From [Actinomadura] parvosata subsp. kistnae (GTDB taxonomy: Bacteria > Actinomycetota > Actinomycetes > Streptosporangiales > Streptosporangiaceae), in NCBI RefSeq assembly GCF_900323885.1, contig NZ_OOHJ01000006.1, positions 620,001 through 684,000 of the forward strand: DNA of 64,000 bases. The letters run 5' to 3'. Positions 7,578 to 15,462 of the stretch are shown here, in pieces. The notes beneath the pieces were generated by a model, which did no database searches, was not told the origin of the DNA, and saw only the letters and a program-made list of their open reading frames with translations. How positions within the stretch are numbered: position 1 is the first letter of the stretch; every line of letters starts with the position of its first letter. The translations under genes were made by a program, and so were the position numbers.

Positions 7578-9098
7578 TCAGGTCTTGCTGAACGGGTCGG
7601 TGATGCGGCTTCCGGTGTCGATCCAGACCGTCTTCAGCTCGGTGTACTCCTCGATCGCGTGGAAGCCGTTCTCGCGGCCGATGCCGCTCTCCTTGAATCC
7701 CCCGAAGGGCGCGACGTGGTTGGTGCGGCGGTAGTTGTTGACCCACACGGTGCCGGCACGCAGGCGCCGGACCATCCGGTGCGCCCTGGCCAGGTCCTTG
7801 GTCCAGACACCGGCGGCCAGGCCGAAACGGGTGTCGTTGGCGATGGCGACGGCCTCGTCCTCGTCGGAGAAGCGGATGACGACCGCGACCGGCCCGAAGA
7901 CCTCCTCGCGGGCGATGCGCATGCGGTTGTCGACGTGCGTGAAGACCGTCGGGCGGATGAAGAGGCCGCGGGCGAGCGCCGGGTCGTCGGGGCGGTCGCC
8001 GCCGGTGGCCAGCCGTGCACCGTCCTGCTTGGCCACGTCGATGTAGTGCAGGACCTTGTCGTACTGGGCGCGGCAGGCCATGGTGCCCATCTCGGTGGCG
8101 GGATCCATGGGGTCGCCGATCCTGATCCGCTCCGTCCTGGCCACCAGCGCGTCGCAGAACTCGTCGTAGATGTCGGTGTGCACCAGGACCCGGGAGCCGG
8201 CCATGCACAGCTGCCCGGTGGCCGCGAAGACGCCTCCGACGACGCCGTTGACGGCGCTGCTCAGGTCGGCGTCGGGGAAGACGATGTTGGGCGACTTGCC
8301 CCCGAGCTCGAGCGAGACGCGGGCGAGGCGCTCCGCCGCGATGCCGGCGATCTTCTTGCCGACCGCGGTGGACCCGGTGAAGGCGATCTTGTCCACCCCG
8401 GGGTGCGCGGCCAGGGCCGCCCCGGCGTCGCCGGCTCCGGTCACCACGTTGACGACGCCGTCGGGGAACCCGGCCTCGCAGAGCAGCCTGGCCAGGACGA
8501 GCGTCGAGACGGGGGTGATCTCGGACGGCTTGATCACCACGGTGTTGCCGGCGGCGAGCGCCGGACACAGCTTCCAGAGCAGGAGCGTCAGCGGGCTGTT
8601 CCAGGGCGTGATGGCGGCGACCACCCCGATGGGCTCGCGGACCGTGAAGATCTGCATGTTGGGCACGCTGCCGGCGAGCGTCTCGCCGGTGGGGCTCTCG
8701 GCGACGCCGGCGAAGAAGTAGGCGTGGTTGGCCAGGGACTTGGCTCGTCCGCCGACCTCGCGGACCAGCCTTCCGTTCTCCAGCACCTGCACCCGGGCGA
8801 GCTCGTCGGCGTTGTCACCGATGAGGTCGCCGAGCCTGCGCAGCAGAGCGGCTCGCTGGAGCGGGGTGGAGGCGGCCCACGGGCCGGTCTCGAAGGCCCG
8901 GCGTGCGGCTTGCACGGCGTCGTCGATGTCCTGCTCGCTCGCGGCGGGCACACGGGCCCAGGGCTGGGAGGTGAACGGGTTGACGGAGTCGAACGTGGCC
9001 TTTCCTGAGGCGTCGCGCCAGACCCCGTCCACCAGCATCCGGTACTGCTCCACGTCCGCCGGGGTGCGGGGCTCGGTCGCCGCGTCGGTCGCGCTCAT
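7578..9098 (-). CDS. NAD(P)-dependent aldehyde dehydrogenase
   Basis: 506 aa, standard ALDH superfamily length, like betaine- and other aliphatic-aldehyde dehydrogenases. Visible motifs are NPFTSQPW at the N-terminus, the cofactor loop FTGSTAVGK, the general base in LELGGKSPN, and the nucleophile in TGQLCMAG. ATG 9098 has AGGAAGAG upstream. It starts 26 bp after the SDR stop and is followed after 98 bp by the AsnB-like gene. Within the cluster it would oxidise an aldehyde, perhaps one produced from the SDR product; the substrate is unknown. Confidence 0.92.
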   Translation of the reverse strand: MSATDAATEPRTPADVEQYRMLVDGVWRDASGKATFDSVNPFTSQPWARVPAASEQDIDDAVQAARRAFETGPWAASTPLQRAALLRRLGDLIGDNADELARVQVLENGRLVREVGGRAKSLANHAYFFAGVAESPTGETLAGSVPNMQIFTVREPIGVVAAITPWNSPLTLLLWKLCPALAAGNTVVIKPSEITPVSTLVLARLLCEAGFPDGVVNVVTGAGDAGAALAAHPGVDKIAFTGSTAVGKKIAGIAAERLARVSLELGGKSPNIVFPDADLSSAVNGVVGGVFAATGQLCMAGSRVLVHTDIYDEFCDALVARTERIRIGDPMDPATEMGTMACRAQYDKVLHYIDVAKQDGARLATGGDRPDDPALARGLFIRPTVFTHVDNRMRIAREEVFGPVAVVIRFSDEDEAVAIANDTRFGLAAGVWTKDLARAHRMVRRLRAGTVWVNNYRRTNHVAPFGGFKESGIGRENGFHAIEEYTELKTVWIDTGSRITDPFSKT

Positions 9099-9124
9099 CT
9101 GGGGTGTGCTCTCTTCCTGGTCGC

Positions 9125-9937
9125 CTACCGCGCGAAACTGACCGGCAGCCCTCCATCGACACCGATGATCGCGCCGGTGGTGGCTCGGCTGAGCGGGGAC
9201 AGCAGAAACATGATCGCGTTGGCGACGTCCGCCGGGGTCACTCGCACGCCCAGGAGGGTGCGCCTGGCGTAGAAGTCGGGAAGCTCGTCCACGCTGACCC
9301 CGTGGGACTGGGCCTTCTCCGCCGACAGGGTCTCCTCCCAGAACTTCGAGCCGTCGAAGACCGCGCCGGGGTTGATGGTGTTCGCCCGGATGCCCAGCTT
9401 GGCCCCTTCGAGCGCGAAGAGCCGGGCGAGCTGGAGCACCGCGCCCTTGGCGACCGGGTAGCCGCCGAAGCCCGTGCTGGGCGCCACCGCGTGCTTGGAG
9501 GCCACGTACACCAGCGAGCACTGGGTGTCGGTCCGGTGCGCGCTGCGGTGCCGCAACACGGCCTGCGAGAGCGGCAGATGCACGCTCAGGTTGCGGGCCA
9601 GGTCCTGGCCGAAGACCTCCATACTGAGCTCGGCCATCGAACCGGTCGAGGACGTGCCGGCCGCGAACACCACGCCGTCGAGCCGCCCGCTGACCATGGC
9701 CAGCTCGAAGGCCTCCGCGGCGACCTCCGGCAACGACACGTCACCGCACACGACCGTCACGTCTCCGTCGACGCTCTTGACCGCGTCGGTGTTGACGTCC
9801 ACCGCCACGACCGAGGAACCCGCCGCGAGTAAGTGCTCGACCGTGCACAGACCGATGCCGGAACCGCCGCCGGTGACGATGAAGGTCTTGCCGCCCAGAG
9901 CGAGCGGACCATGGAGGTCGAGACTTGAATCCGACAC
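9125..9937 (-). CDS. Short-chain dehydrogenase/reductase
   Basis: 270 aa from GTG 9937, chosen because GAGAGGAAC lies just upstream; a longer open frame to 10030 has no ribosome site. The NAD(P)-binding motif TGGGSGIG is near residue 20 and the active-site YPVAK is near 165, with Asn and Ser residues in the expected places. The C-terminal GVDGGLPV is typical. It is the first gene of the SDR - ALDH - AsnB-like run and divergent from the nucleotidyltransferase genes. Likely an alcohol/ketone oxidoreductase acting before the aldehyde dehydrogenase (inference). Confidence 0.9.
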   Translation of the reverse strand: MSDSSLDLHGPLALGGKTFIVTGGGSGIGLCTVEHLLAAGSSVVAVDVNTDAVKSVDGDVTVVCGDVSLPEVAAEAFELAMVSGRLDGVVFAAGTSSTGSMAELSMEVFGQDLARNLSVHLPLSQAVLRHRSAHRTDTQCSLVYVASKHAVAPSTGFGGYPVAKGAVLQLARLFALEGAKLGIRANTINPGAVFDGSKFWEETLSAEKAQSHGVSVDELPDFYARRTLLGVRVTPADVANAIMFLLSPLSRATTGAIIGVDGGLPVSFAR

Positions 9938-10121
9938 GAGCCAGTTCCTCTCGTCTTCGATTCGCGATCCTCTCTGAACCGCTAGGGAATGGACATTGCT
10001 GCCCAGTGCGGCGCACTTGGCAGAGACCATATATGCGTGTGATCAGAATGACCAGACTTATGTTGACAAAAAGATGTGATCCCATGTGACGAAGGAGGCG
10101 GTAAGGGCCACGGAGGGTATC

Positions 10122-10220
10122 TTGACTAACGTTTGTCACAACTGCGACACTGCTCCCCGTACTGCTGCCCCCTGGGCGAGTGGGGCGATGACTTCCTGCA
10201 AGAGCGAGGACGCACCATGA
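10122..10220 (+). CDS. Possible small peptide gene, 32 aa (44 aa from GTG 10086)
   Basis: An open frame with GGAGGG five bases before a TTG at 10122 ends in TGA overlapping the ATG of the nucleotidyltransferase gene (ATGA at 10217-10220), the layout of translational coupling. The peptide contains NVCHNCDTAP near its start and MTSCKSEDAP at its end: three Cys and several Ser/Thr. An in-frame GTG at 10086 would add MTKEAVRATEGI. No family is recognised. It could be a second RiPP precursor, a regulatory leader peptide or chance. Confidence 0.35.
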   Translation: MTNVCHNCDTAPRTAAPWASGAMTSCKSEDAP

Positions 10221-11026
10221 ATGCGGAACGAGCGACCCCCGACCTCCTCGACGGCCTCCTCAAGGAACGCTGCGGAAGTAGTGTGGCCGAACTGGTCGAA
10301 GATGTGCGGCTCAATGGCGACGAGACGTTCTTCTGGAGCGGTTCGTGGGTCGAGGGATTCGCTAATTCACGCTCCGACCTGGACCTTTATCTCATCAGTC
10401 CGGATCCGGGCCGCACCAGTGGCGTACCGCAGGTCACCGGCCCGGGCATGCCGCCGATGTACATGACGCTCACGCCGGGCCGGACCAAGATAGACCTCAC
10501 CGTGGTCCCGGTCGAGCTGCTGGTCAAGCTGAATGGCTTCCTCACGGCTTTCAACGGCGAGACCGATTACCCCACGGCGTGGAGCGACAACTTCCGGGAG
10601 TTCGTGCACCGGCTGAGCATCGGGGTGCCGCTGGCGAACGCCGAACGGTTCGACGAGATTCAGCGGGGCGTGGACTTCATGAAGTTCCGCCAGTACCTCA
10701 TGCGTTTCTACCAGAACCGGGCCGACGGCCTGTTCGACGACGCTCAAGGACTTCTCGACGAAGGCGACGTCGTCTCGGCGTACTTTGTCGCCAGGCAACG
10801 GGTGGAAGCCGCCATCGACATGTATCTCGCCGCGAACGGCGAGACCAACACCCGGGTCGACAAATGGCGGTGGAAGAAGCTCAAGAGGCTGCTGGCCGAC
10901 GACACTTCTCTCGCTGACCGCTTCCTTGACTGCGAAGCCATCGGCGGGACGGTCCACGGAGACACCTTGGCCCTGACCCAGCGGTGTCTCCAGTTCGGTG
11001 ACGAAATCATTCTGAAGGCGATCTGA
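10217..11026 (+). CDS. Nucleotidyltransferase-fold protein
   Basis: 269 aa from ATG 10217, with GAGCGAGGA upstream. The N-terminal third carries the Pol-beta-like nucleotidyltransferase signature GSWVEGFANSRSDLDLYL (GS...SDxDL), giving two metal-binding Asp residues; a third acidic residue is likely in KIDLTVV. The helical C-terminal half resembles the all-alpha domain of aminoglycoside or HEPN/MNT-type enzymes. Such proteins transfer NMP to small molecules or proteins. It overlaps the small ORF upstream and is followed after 14 bp by the DUF6817 gene. In this cluster it may adenylylate a peptide or act in self-protection; both are inference. Confidence 0.75.
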   Translation: MNAERATPDLLDGLLKERCGSSVAELVEDVRLNGDETFFWSGSWVEGFANSRSDLDLYLISPDPGRTSGVPQVTGPGMPPMYMTLTPGRTKIDLTVVPVELLVKLNGFLTAFNGETDYPTAWSDNFREFVHRLSIGVPLANAERFDEIQRGVDFMKFRQYLMRFYQNRADGLFDDAQGLLDEGDVVSAYFVARQRVEAAIDMYLAANGETNTRVDKWRWKKLKRLLADDTSLADRFLDCEAIGGTVHGDTLALTQRCLQFGDEIILKAI

Positions 11027-11040
11027 GGCGTCGAGCAGTG

Positions 11041-11589
11041 ATGACGAACATCGACCGAAACGCCGTCGTGCAGTTCCTGGAAGAGCGGGGAACCGCGCGA
11101 ATCAAACTGCATCATCGCTCCTTGCTGGACCACCTCGTCGGGACCGAGCAACTGCTGCGCAGCTGGGGCTGCCCGGACGACGTCGCCATCGCCGGCCTGT
11201 GCCACGCCGTGTACGGCACCGACGGTCTCGTCGCGCCGCTGGTCGAGCTGGCGGACCGGCCGAAGCTGAGCGCGCTCATCGGCGACGCCGCGGAGTCGGC
11301 CGTCCACCTGTACGGATGTTGCGACCGCAAGTTCGTCTATCCCCAGCTCGGCAACGGTGCCGAGGTGACCTGGCGCGATCGCTTCACCGGCAGGGAGTGG
11401 GTGGTCGACGCGGCCGAGCTGGCCACGTTCACGCTCCTGACCTGGGCGAACGCCCTCGAAGCGGCGGGAGCCGGCACCGACGGGGACTGGTCGGCGGTCT
11501 CCTACCTGTTCCTCCTGACAGCCGACCTGGTAGGCCCGCAGCCGAAGCAGGCGGCGACCGAGATCCTCGGGGTCGACTTCGCCGCCTGA
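11041..11589 (+). CDS. DUF6817 family protein
   Basis: 182 aa, soluble, no signal peptide. The pattern LLDHLVGTEQLLRSWG followed by CHAVYGTDG and a helical C-terminus resembles the actinobacterial family annotated DUF6817. Conserved His residues (LLDH, GLCHAVYG) suggest an HD-like metal site, but catalysis is not established. It is co-transcribed with the nucleotidyltransferase, 14 bp downstream. Members are often found beside 2-oxoglutarate oxygenases in biosynthetic loci, which fits here. Confidence 0.65.
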   Translation: MTNIDRNAVVQFLEERGTARIKLHHRSLLDHLVGTEQLLRSWGCPDDVAIAGLCHAVYGTDGLVAPLVELADRPKLSALIGDAAESAVHLYGCCDRKFVYPQLGNGAEVTWRDRFTGREWVVDAAELATFTLLTWANALEAAGAGTDGDWSAVSYLFLLTADLVGPQPKQAATEILGVDFAA

Positions 11590-11618
11590 GCCGCGCCGTG
11601 ACCACCACCGTGAGCACC

Positions 11619-11640
11619 GCCGTGAGCACCGCATCACGGC
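11619..11640. terminator. Small convergent stem-loop
   Basis: GCCGTGA and TCACGGC (11619-11625 and 11634-11640) form a 7-bp stem with an 8-nt loop between the convergent DUF6817 and CPBP genes. It overlaps the CPBP stop. No T-run. Confidence 0.35.
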
Positions 11641-12428
11641 TCACCGCGGCGGTAGGGGTTGACGTGGTAGCGCCAGGCGACCTGCGCCACCGGAAAGAGG
11701 TTGTAGACCACGTGCCCGAGCAGGGCCGCCCACAACGACCCCGTCACGAACATGATCGTGGCCAGCGCCGTGGACAGCACGGTGATCCGGACGACATAGG
11801 CGCGGTCGAGCACCGCGCCTGCCCAGCGGTTGCCCAGGTGCTCCACGACGAACAGCACCGTCGACACGACGATCACCGCCCACCCGATGGTGGGCCTGAG
11901 GAACTCGAAGACCACCCCCCGGTAGAACAGCTCCTGCCCGATCGCCGCGGCCTGCAACTGGTAGCTGCGCAGCGCCGCCGTGGTCAAGTGCAGCGGCGGC
12001 ATGATCTCGAGGAACTCCCGATCGAAGCCGACGCGCAGCTGCCGCCAGTTGCTGGCGTACACAGCCACCGCGGTGGTGACGGCGAGGGCGGCGCCGGCCC
12101 AGTCCCAGGTCAACGGCGGGCGGGCGGCCACGGTCCAGGCCACGTAGGGCAGGAAGAACAGGACGAACGGCGAGGCGAAGAGAAGCTCCGACGCCCAGCC
12201 GTCCATCGACAGACTTCGCCGCCGGACGGCGGGCGCGATCAGCTGCATGGCCCAGACGGTCGCCACGGCGGCCAGCACGGTGGCCGCCGCGGGCATCTGC
12301 GCCACCCAGAAGACGATCGCCCCGAGTGTCACGGCCGCCGGCAGCGCGACGGTGCGCATCGTGAAGATCGGAGGAGGCGCCGAGGTCGTGCGTGGCGGCG
12401 GGTAGACCCGGGCGAGGCGTGGAGGCAC
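11634..12428 (-). CDS. CPBP-family intramembrane protease
   Basis: About 264 aa with six or more hydrophobic helices. CPBP/Abi motifs are present: GQELFYRGVVFEFLRP (motif 1, normally EExxxR; the first Glu is Gln here), FVVEHLG (motif 2 His) and LLGHVVYNL (motif 3). The family includes CAAX-type prenyl proteases and bacteriocin-immunity proteins. The GTG at 12428 starts 7 bp after the kinase-like gene stop; an ATG at about 12360 is an alternative. In a RiPP cluster without a transglutaminase-like leader peptidase, this is the only visible protease candidate for leader removal or immunity (inference). Confidence 0.75.
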   Translation of the reverse strand: MPPRLARVYPPPRTTSAPPPIFTMRTVALPAAVTLGAIVFWVAQMPAAATVLAAVATVWAMQLIAPAVRRRSLSMDGWASELLFASPFVLFFLPYVAWTVAARPPLTWDWAGAALAVTTAVAVYASNWRQLRVGFDREFLEIMPPLHLTTAALRSYQLQAAAIGQELFYRGVVFEFLRPTIGWAVIVVSTVLFVVEHLGNRWAGAVLDRAYVVRITVLSTALATIMFVTGSLWAALLGHVVYNLFPVAQVAWRYHVNPYRRGEP

Positions 12429-12435
12429 TACCGCC

Positions 12436-13110
12436 TCACTTCCGGTCGTCCGCCGCACGAGTGCCGCGGCTCTCCGCGATCGTACGGATGCCGTCGACCG
12501 CGGATCTGGCGAGCTCGTCGGCGGCCATCGTCCCGTCCAAGACCATCTGTGGAATGCCTTTGACTTGGTCGTGCAGGTCCTCCAGAACCCGCTGCTGGAA
12601 GTCCGCGAACGCGGGGTACGTCGTGTCGTCGCCGGCCACCTCGAACACGGTGGGCGGGCCGTTGCGCCGCCACGCCTCCTCCAGCGGGACATCGAGCCAG
12701 ACGATCAGATCCGGCTCCGGCAGCAGGTCCGCGAGCCCATCCAGGATGGAGGAGCTGGACGGGTTGTGAATAAATTCCTTGGCCGCCGGCCGGTACCAGT
12801 AAGAATCGCTCAGGACGATACGGTTCTCGGCCAGGGCGGGGCGGATATGGTATTCCCACTCAAGCGCGATGATATGCAGGAAGTAGGACGTCCGCACCAT
12901 GGGCGCCATATGCTGAACATATTCGCGCGGGTGCGTCTGTAATGCCCAGTTGTAGCATTCCAGCCGCTCGATGGGATACAGGTCCTCCGGCTGCAACGAG
13001 GTGAATCGCCATTCCGGGGCCAGTGATTTCATCCGCGTGGTGAGCGTGGTCTTCCCGGCGCCGTCAGGGCCGAGCAGTACTGCGAGGAAGCCATTGCTGA
13101 TGGAATCCAT
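12436..13110 (-). CDS. Thymidylate-kinase-like P-loop NTPase
   Basis: 224 aa. The Walker A motif GPDGAGKTT is at residues 14-22, and the fold resembles dTMP kinase and related P-loop kinases (LSDSYWYRPAAKEF; LIVWLDVPLEEAWRR near 145). It is clearly divergent from housekeeping Tmk and has codon use with more A/T than its neighbours. It lies between the PqqD-like gene (21 bp upstream) and the CPBP protease gene (7 bp downstream) in one operon. A kinase acting on the peptide product or a nucleoside-like intermediate is possible; the substrate is unknown. Confidence 0.78.
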   Translation of the reverse strand: MDSISNGFLAVLLGPDGAGKTTLTTRMKSLAPEWRFTSLQPEDLYPIERLECYNWALQTHPREYVQHMAPMVRTSYFLHIIALEWEYHIRPALAENRIVLSDSYWYRPAAKEFIHNPSSSSILDGLADLLPEPDLIVWLDVPLEEAWRRNGPPTVFEVAGDDTTYPAFADFQQRVLEDLHDQVKGIPQMVLDGTMAADELARSAVDGIRTIAESRGTRAADDRK

Positions 13111-13131
13111 CGAGGTCGCGACCGGTCTCGG

Positions 13132-13422
13132 CTACGCGGGCGCGACGATCTCTAGGGCACCGAGGCTTTCCAGCTCTTCGAGGAGCTCTACCACGTCCGC
13201 ACGGATGTCTTCCTCGTCGGCGTCGTATTCCTCGGTTATCTGCTTGACGATGTCGGCCACGGAGGCGGTGCCCGTACACAGCATCCAGACCGATTCCGCG
13301 GTCTGATTGAGCTCCAGCCCGCCGGATTCAAGGATGAGTACTACTCGGCCGCCGACGCGACGAACGCGCGTTCCGTCTTGACGGCGCGGACGAGCAGCGG
13401 TGTCAAGGACCTCACCAGACAA
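13132..13422 (-). CDS. PqqD-like RiPP recognition element (RRE) protein
   Basis: 96 aa. The order GGRVVLILESGGLELNQTAESVWMLC, an IVKQITEEYD helix, and a helical ELLEELESLGAL end matches the winged-helix PqqD fold (LNxTAxxVW...). PqqD proteins bind leader peptides and deliver them to radical SAM or cyclase enzymes. The start is TTG 13422, preceded by GGGAG at 8-nt spacing. It heads the PqqD - kinase - protease operon. Its presence is the main reason to treat the 22-aa peptide at 4557 as a true RiPP precursor, since that peptide has the YxKP-type leader such proteins read. Confidence 0.8.
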   Translation of the reverse strand: MSGEVLDTAARPRRQDGTRVRRVGGRVVLILESGGLELNQTAESVWMLCTGTASVADIVKQITEEYDADEEDIRADVVELLEELESLGALEIVAPA

Positions 13423-14065
13423 CGTTGGAACTCCCGTCTCACAGGGCTCGCTTGTAACGATTGGATGCTATACCACGTTCTGTCAAATTTGCAGTGGCTT
13501 CGTTGATATTTGTGGATGAATCCTGAGTGACGTCTGAGTGGGTGTCGCGGCGCCGGAAGCCGATGGCGTGTGAACGGCGGTGTCACCCCTAAAGGCGCTC
13601 CGTGAATGGCCAGCTCAGAAAGGGTGGCAGCGAACGGGTCAGCTGCTGGGATAGCGCTGTCAAGGTGTTTGTCACGTTCCATTCGGACGTGTGGCCCGGT
13701 CGGCACAAAGCGGCCTCGGGCGGTTGTGAGCTCGCTGTCTTGACCCGTATCGCCTGGCTGGAGAAATGCCCCTCGTCACCGCGACGCGCTCGCTCCTCAG
13801 CCGCTGTTGATAGCGGAGCCCGGGCTCGGCAGTGTGGGCGGCGGGCCGCGTCGGGGTTCCGTGAGCAGGTGCGGCCGGGGGCGGCTGTCTGGCGCCGTCG
13901 ATCAGGTGACGCCGCGCAGTGCCTTCTGAACAGCGGAGAGGGCTTCCTCGTCCGAGGCTCCGGCCTGGTGTGCCGCGGCGGCCAACTCCCTCGCCGCGCT
14001 CTCCAGACGCAGCCGGTCGGTCGTGCCCGTGACGAGACATCCCACGCTCCCGACCGGGTTGCGGT
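13423..14065. other. Intergenic region without recognised gene
   Basis: No open frame with family resemblance or a convincing ribosome site. 13440-13520 is distinctly AT-richer than the surroundings and probably holds the promoter of the PqqD operon: a TTGACA occurs on the minus strand near 13485, but no well-spaced -10 was found. Confidence 0.4.
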
Positions 14066-14210
14066 GTGGAGGTGGTCGATGCGACCCGGATGTTCTCCGA
14101 GGACCAGTTGAAGCGGCTGCGGTCCTTCCCGGACATCAGCCGTGAGGATCTGAGTCGGTACTTCACCCTGGCGTCCGCCGGCGTCGCCTTCATCGACCCG
14201 GGCCGCGGTC
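14066..14210 (+). pseudogene. Tn3-family transposase N-terminal remnant (DUF4158)
   Basis: A reading frame contains FSEDQLKRLRSFPDISREDL followed by SRYFTLASAGVAFIDPGRG, the N-terminal DUF4158 signature of Tn3 transposases. Homology stops abruptly near 14210, and the rest of the roughly 1000-aa protein is missing. It marks an old transposon insertion or deletion point. Confidence 0.65.
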
Positions 14211-14463
14211 GCGCGTCAGCCGGTTCACCCCGAACGGGGCGTCCTCGTCATCCGGCGACGGCGGGATGTCGCGCTGGACTTGGGCCGGAGGGCCCGGGCC
14301 GCCGGGGAGGGGCGCGGCTCGTGCGTGACGGCGAGCAGCGGGTCCGGCAGTCGTGGGCGCGTTTTCGGGCAGATGCCCGCGTCAGGGTGGACCGGATGTC
14401 GCAGAGCGGATCCTCCCGTACGGCGGCGGGCTGTCGGGCATGCTCTACTCGATCGCCGAGGCG

Positions 14464-14641
14464 GCACCTGGAGTGATCGTGGTCGGCGGCTCCGACGGCG
14501 GCCACCGCCCAGGCCGAGGTCGCCGGGGAGCGGGTGGCGAGCATCGGCTTGTCCCGGGGCGCGGAGCTCGCGCTCCAGGTCGGCGCGCTGGACCGGCGGG
14601 TGGCCGCGGTCGTGGCCGGCGCGCCGAGCAGCATGCGGCAG
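14464..14641 (+). pseudogene. Acyl-CoA thioester hydrolase/BAAT-type alpha/beta hydrolase fragment
   Basis: Two pieces in different frames: PGVIVVGGSDGG (14464-14502), then VASIGLSRGAELALQVGALD through AVVAGAPSS (14534-14641). The second holds the nucleophile elbow GLSRG. A frameshift or deletion separates them, and both ends of the protein are missing. Confidence 0.55.
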
Positions 14642-14811
14642 GTCCCACAGGCGGGCGGTGTGGTCCCAAGCTCGCGGTGGCCGTCGGGGCTGAAGGCGAC
14701 GTCGTTGACGTTGTGGCGGTGCCCGGTGAGCACGGCCAGCGGCTCGGGACGGTGCCGGTCGGCGATCCGCCACAGCCGGGCCGTGCCGTCGCGTCCGCCG
14801 TGGCCGGCAAT
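14620..14811 (-). pseudogene. WD40-repeat protein fragment
   Basis: On the minus strand DGTARLWRIADRHRPEPLAV is followed by LTGHRHNVNDVAFSPDGH and, in another frame, TARLWDLP. These are WD40 blade motifs typical of actinomycete kinase/WD40 proteins. Frame breaks show it is dead, and it partly overlaps the hydrolase fragment on the opposite strand. Confidence 0.55.
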
Positions 14812-14852
14812 CGTGCGGGGCCGGTGGCGAGGCGAGTGCTGATCCCCGATGA

Positions 14853-14890
14853 CAGGGGCCCGGAGGACCGCCAGGTCCTCCGGGCCCCTG
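14853..14890 (-). terminator. Hairpin terminator of the secreted protein gene
   Basis: A perfect 17-bp stem (14853-14869 with 14874-14890) and a 4-nt loop, 15 bp beyond the stop at 14905. Confidence 0.8.
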
Positions 14891-14904
14891 ATCGGCGCCA
14901 GCGG

Positions 14905-15462
14905 TCATCTGTTGTTGTTGCCGCACCAGTCGACCCAGACGTGGCCGCTGCCGTTGTCGTGCACGCGCCTGCCCAGCGGGCTGCGCTGCCACGCGTCGGC
15001 GCCGTCGTTCACCCAGGAGAACACGTAGTTCACGTCCCTGCGGCGCAGGTCCCAGTAATCGCCGTTGCCGATGCACGCGTAGGCGCTGCCCGACCAGATC
15101 GCGTAGTCATAGATGTTCACGTCGTCGTACGGGCCGGGGTAGCCGTTGTTCCACACCACGTCCACCGTGTTGTTCCAGCCGTCCGGCCAGCCGTCGAAGG
15201 AGGCGTCACCCGAGTAGAGCAGCGCCTTGTTCATGTCGTCGGACCACACGTAGAAGTTGCCGTCGGCGTTGAGCGCGCGCACCGGCAGCTCTGATTGGAT
15301 CTTCGGCTTGCCTACGGGCCGCTCCGGCTTGGCCGCCTTGACGGCGGGCTCGATCACCTGGGAGGTGGGCACGGGAGCCGGTTCGGCGTGGGCCGCCGTC
15401 GAGACGGTCATCGTCGCGGCGACGGCCATGGTGCCGAGAAAGGCGTTCCTGAGAATCTTCAC
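14905..15462 (-). CDS. Secreted protein of unknown function
   Basis: 185 aa with a clear Sec signal peptide (basic MKILRN, hydrophobic LGTMAVAATMTVSTAA, AHA cleavage). The mature part is rich in Trp, Asp, Asn and Gly (FYVWSDDMNKALLYSG; a DGWNNTVDVVWNNGY stretch), with two Cys near the C-terminus that could form a disulfide. The composition recalls small secreted peptidase-inhibitor or lectin-like actinomycete proteins, but no family is assigned. It overlaps the upstream lipoprotein gene by 4 bp (ATGA), so the two are translationally coupled and followed by a hairpin. Confidence 0.75.
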   Translation of the reverse strand: MKILRNAFLGTMAVAATMTVSTAAHAEPAPVPTSQVIEPAVKAAKPERPVGKPKIQSELPVRALNADGNFYVWSDDMNKALLYSGDASFDGWPDGWNNTVDVVWNNGYPGPYDDVNIYDYAIWSGSAYACIGNGDYWDLRRRDVNYVFSWVNDGADAWQRSPLGRRVHDNGSGHVWVDWCGNNNR

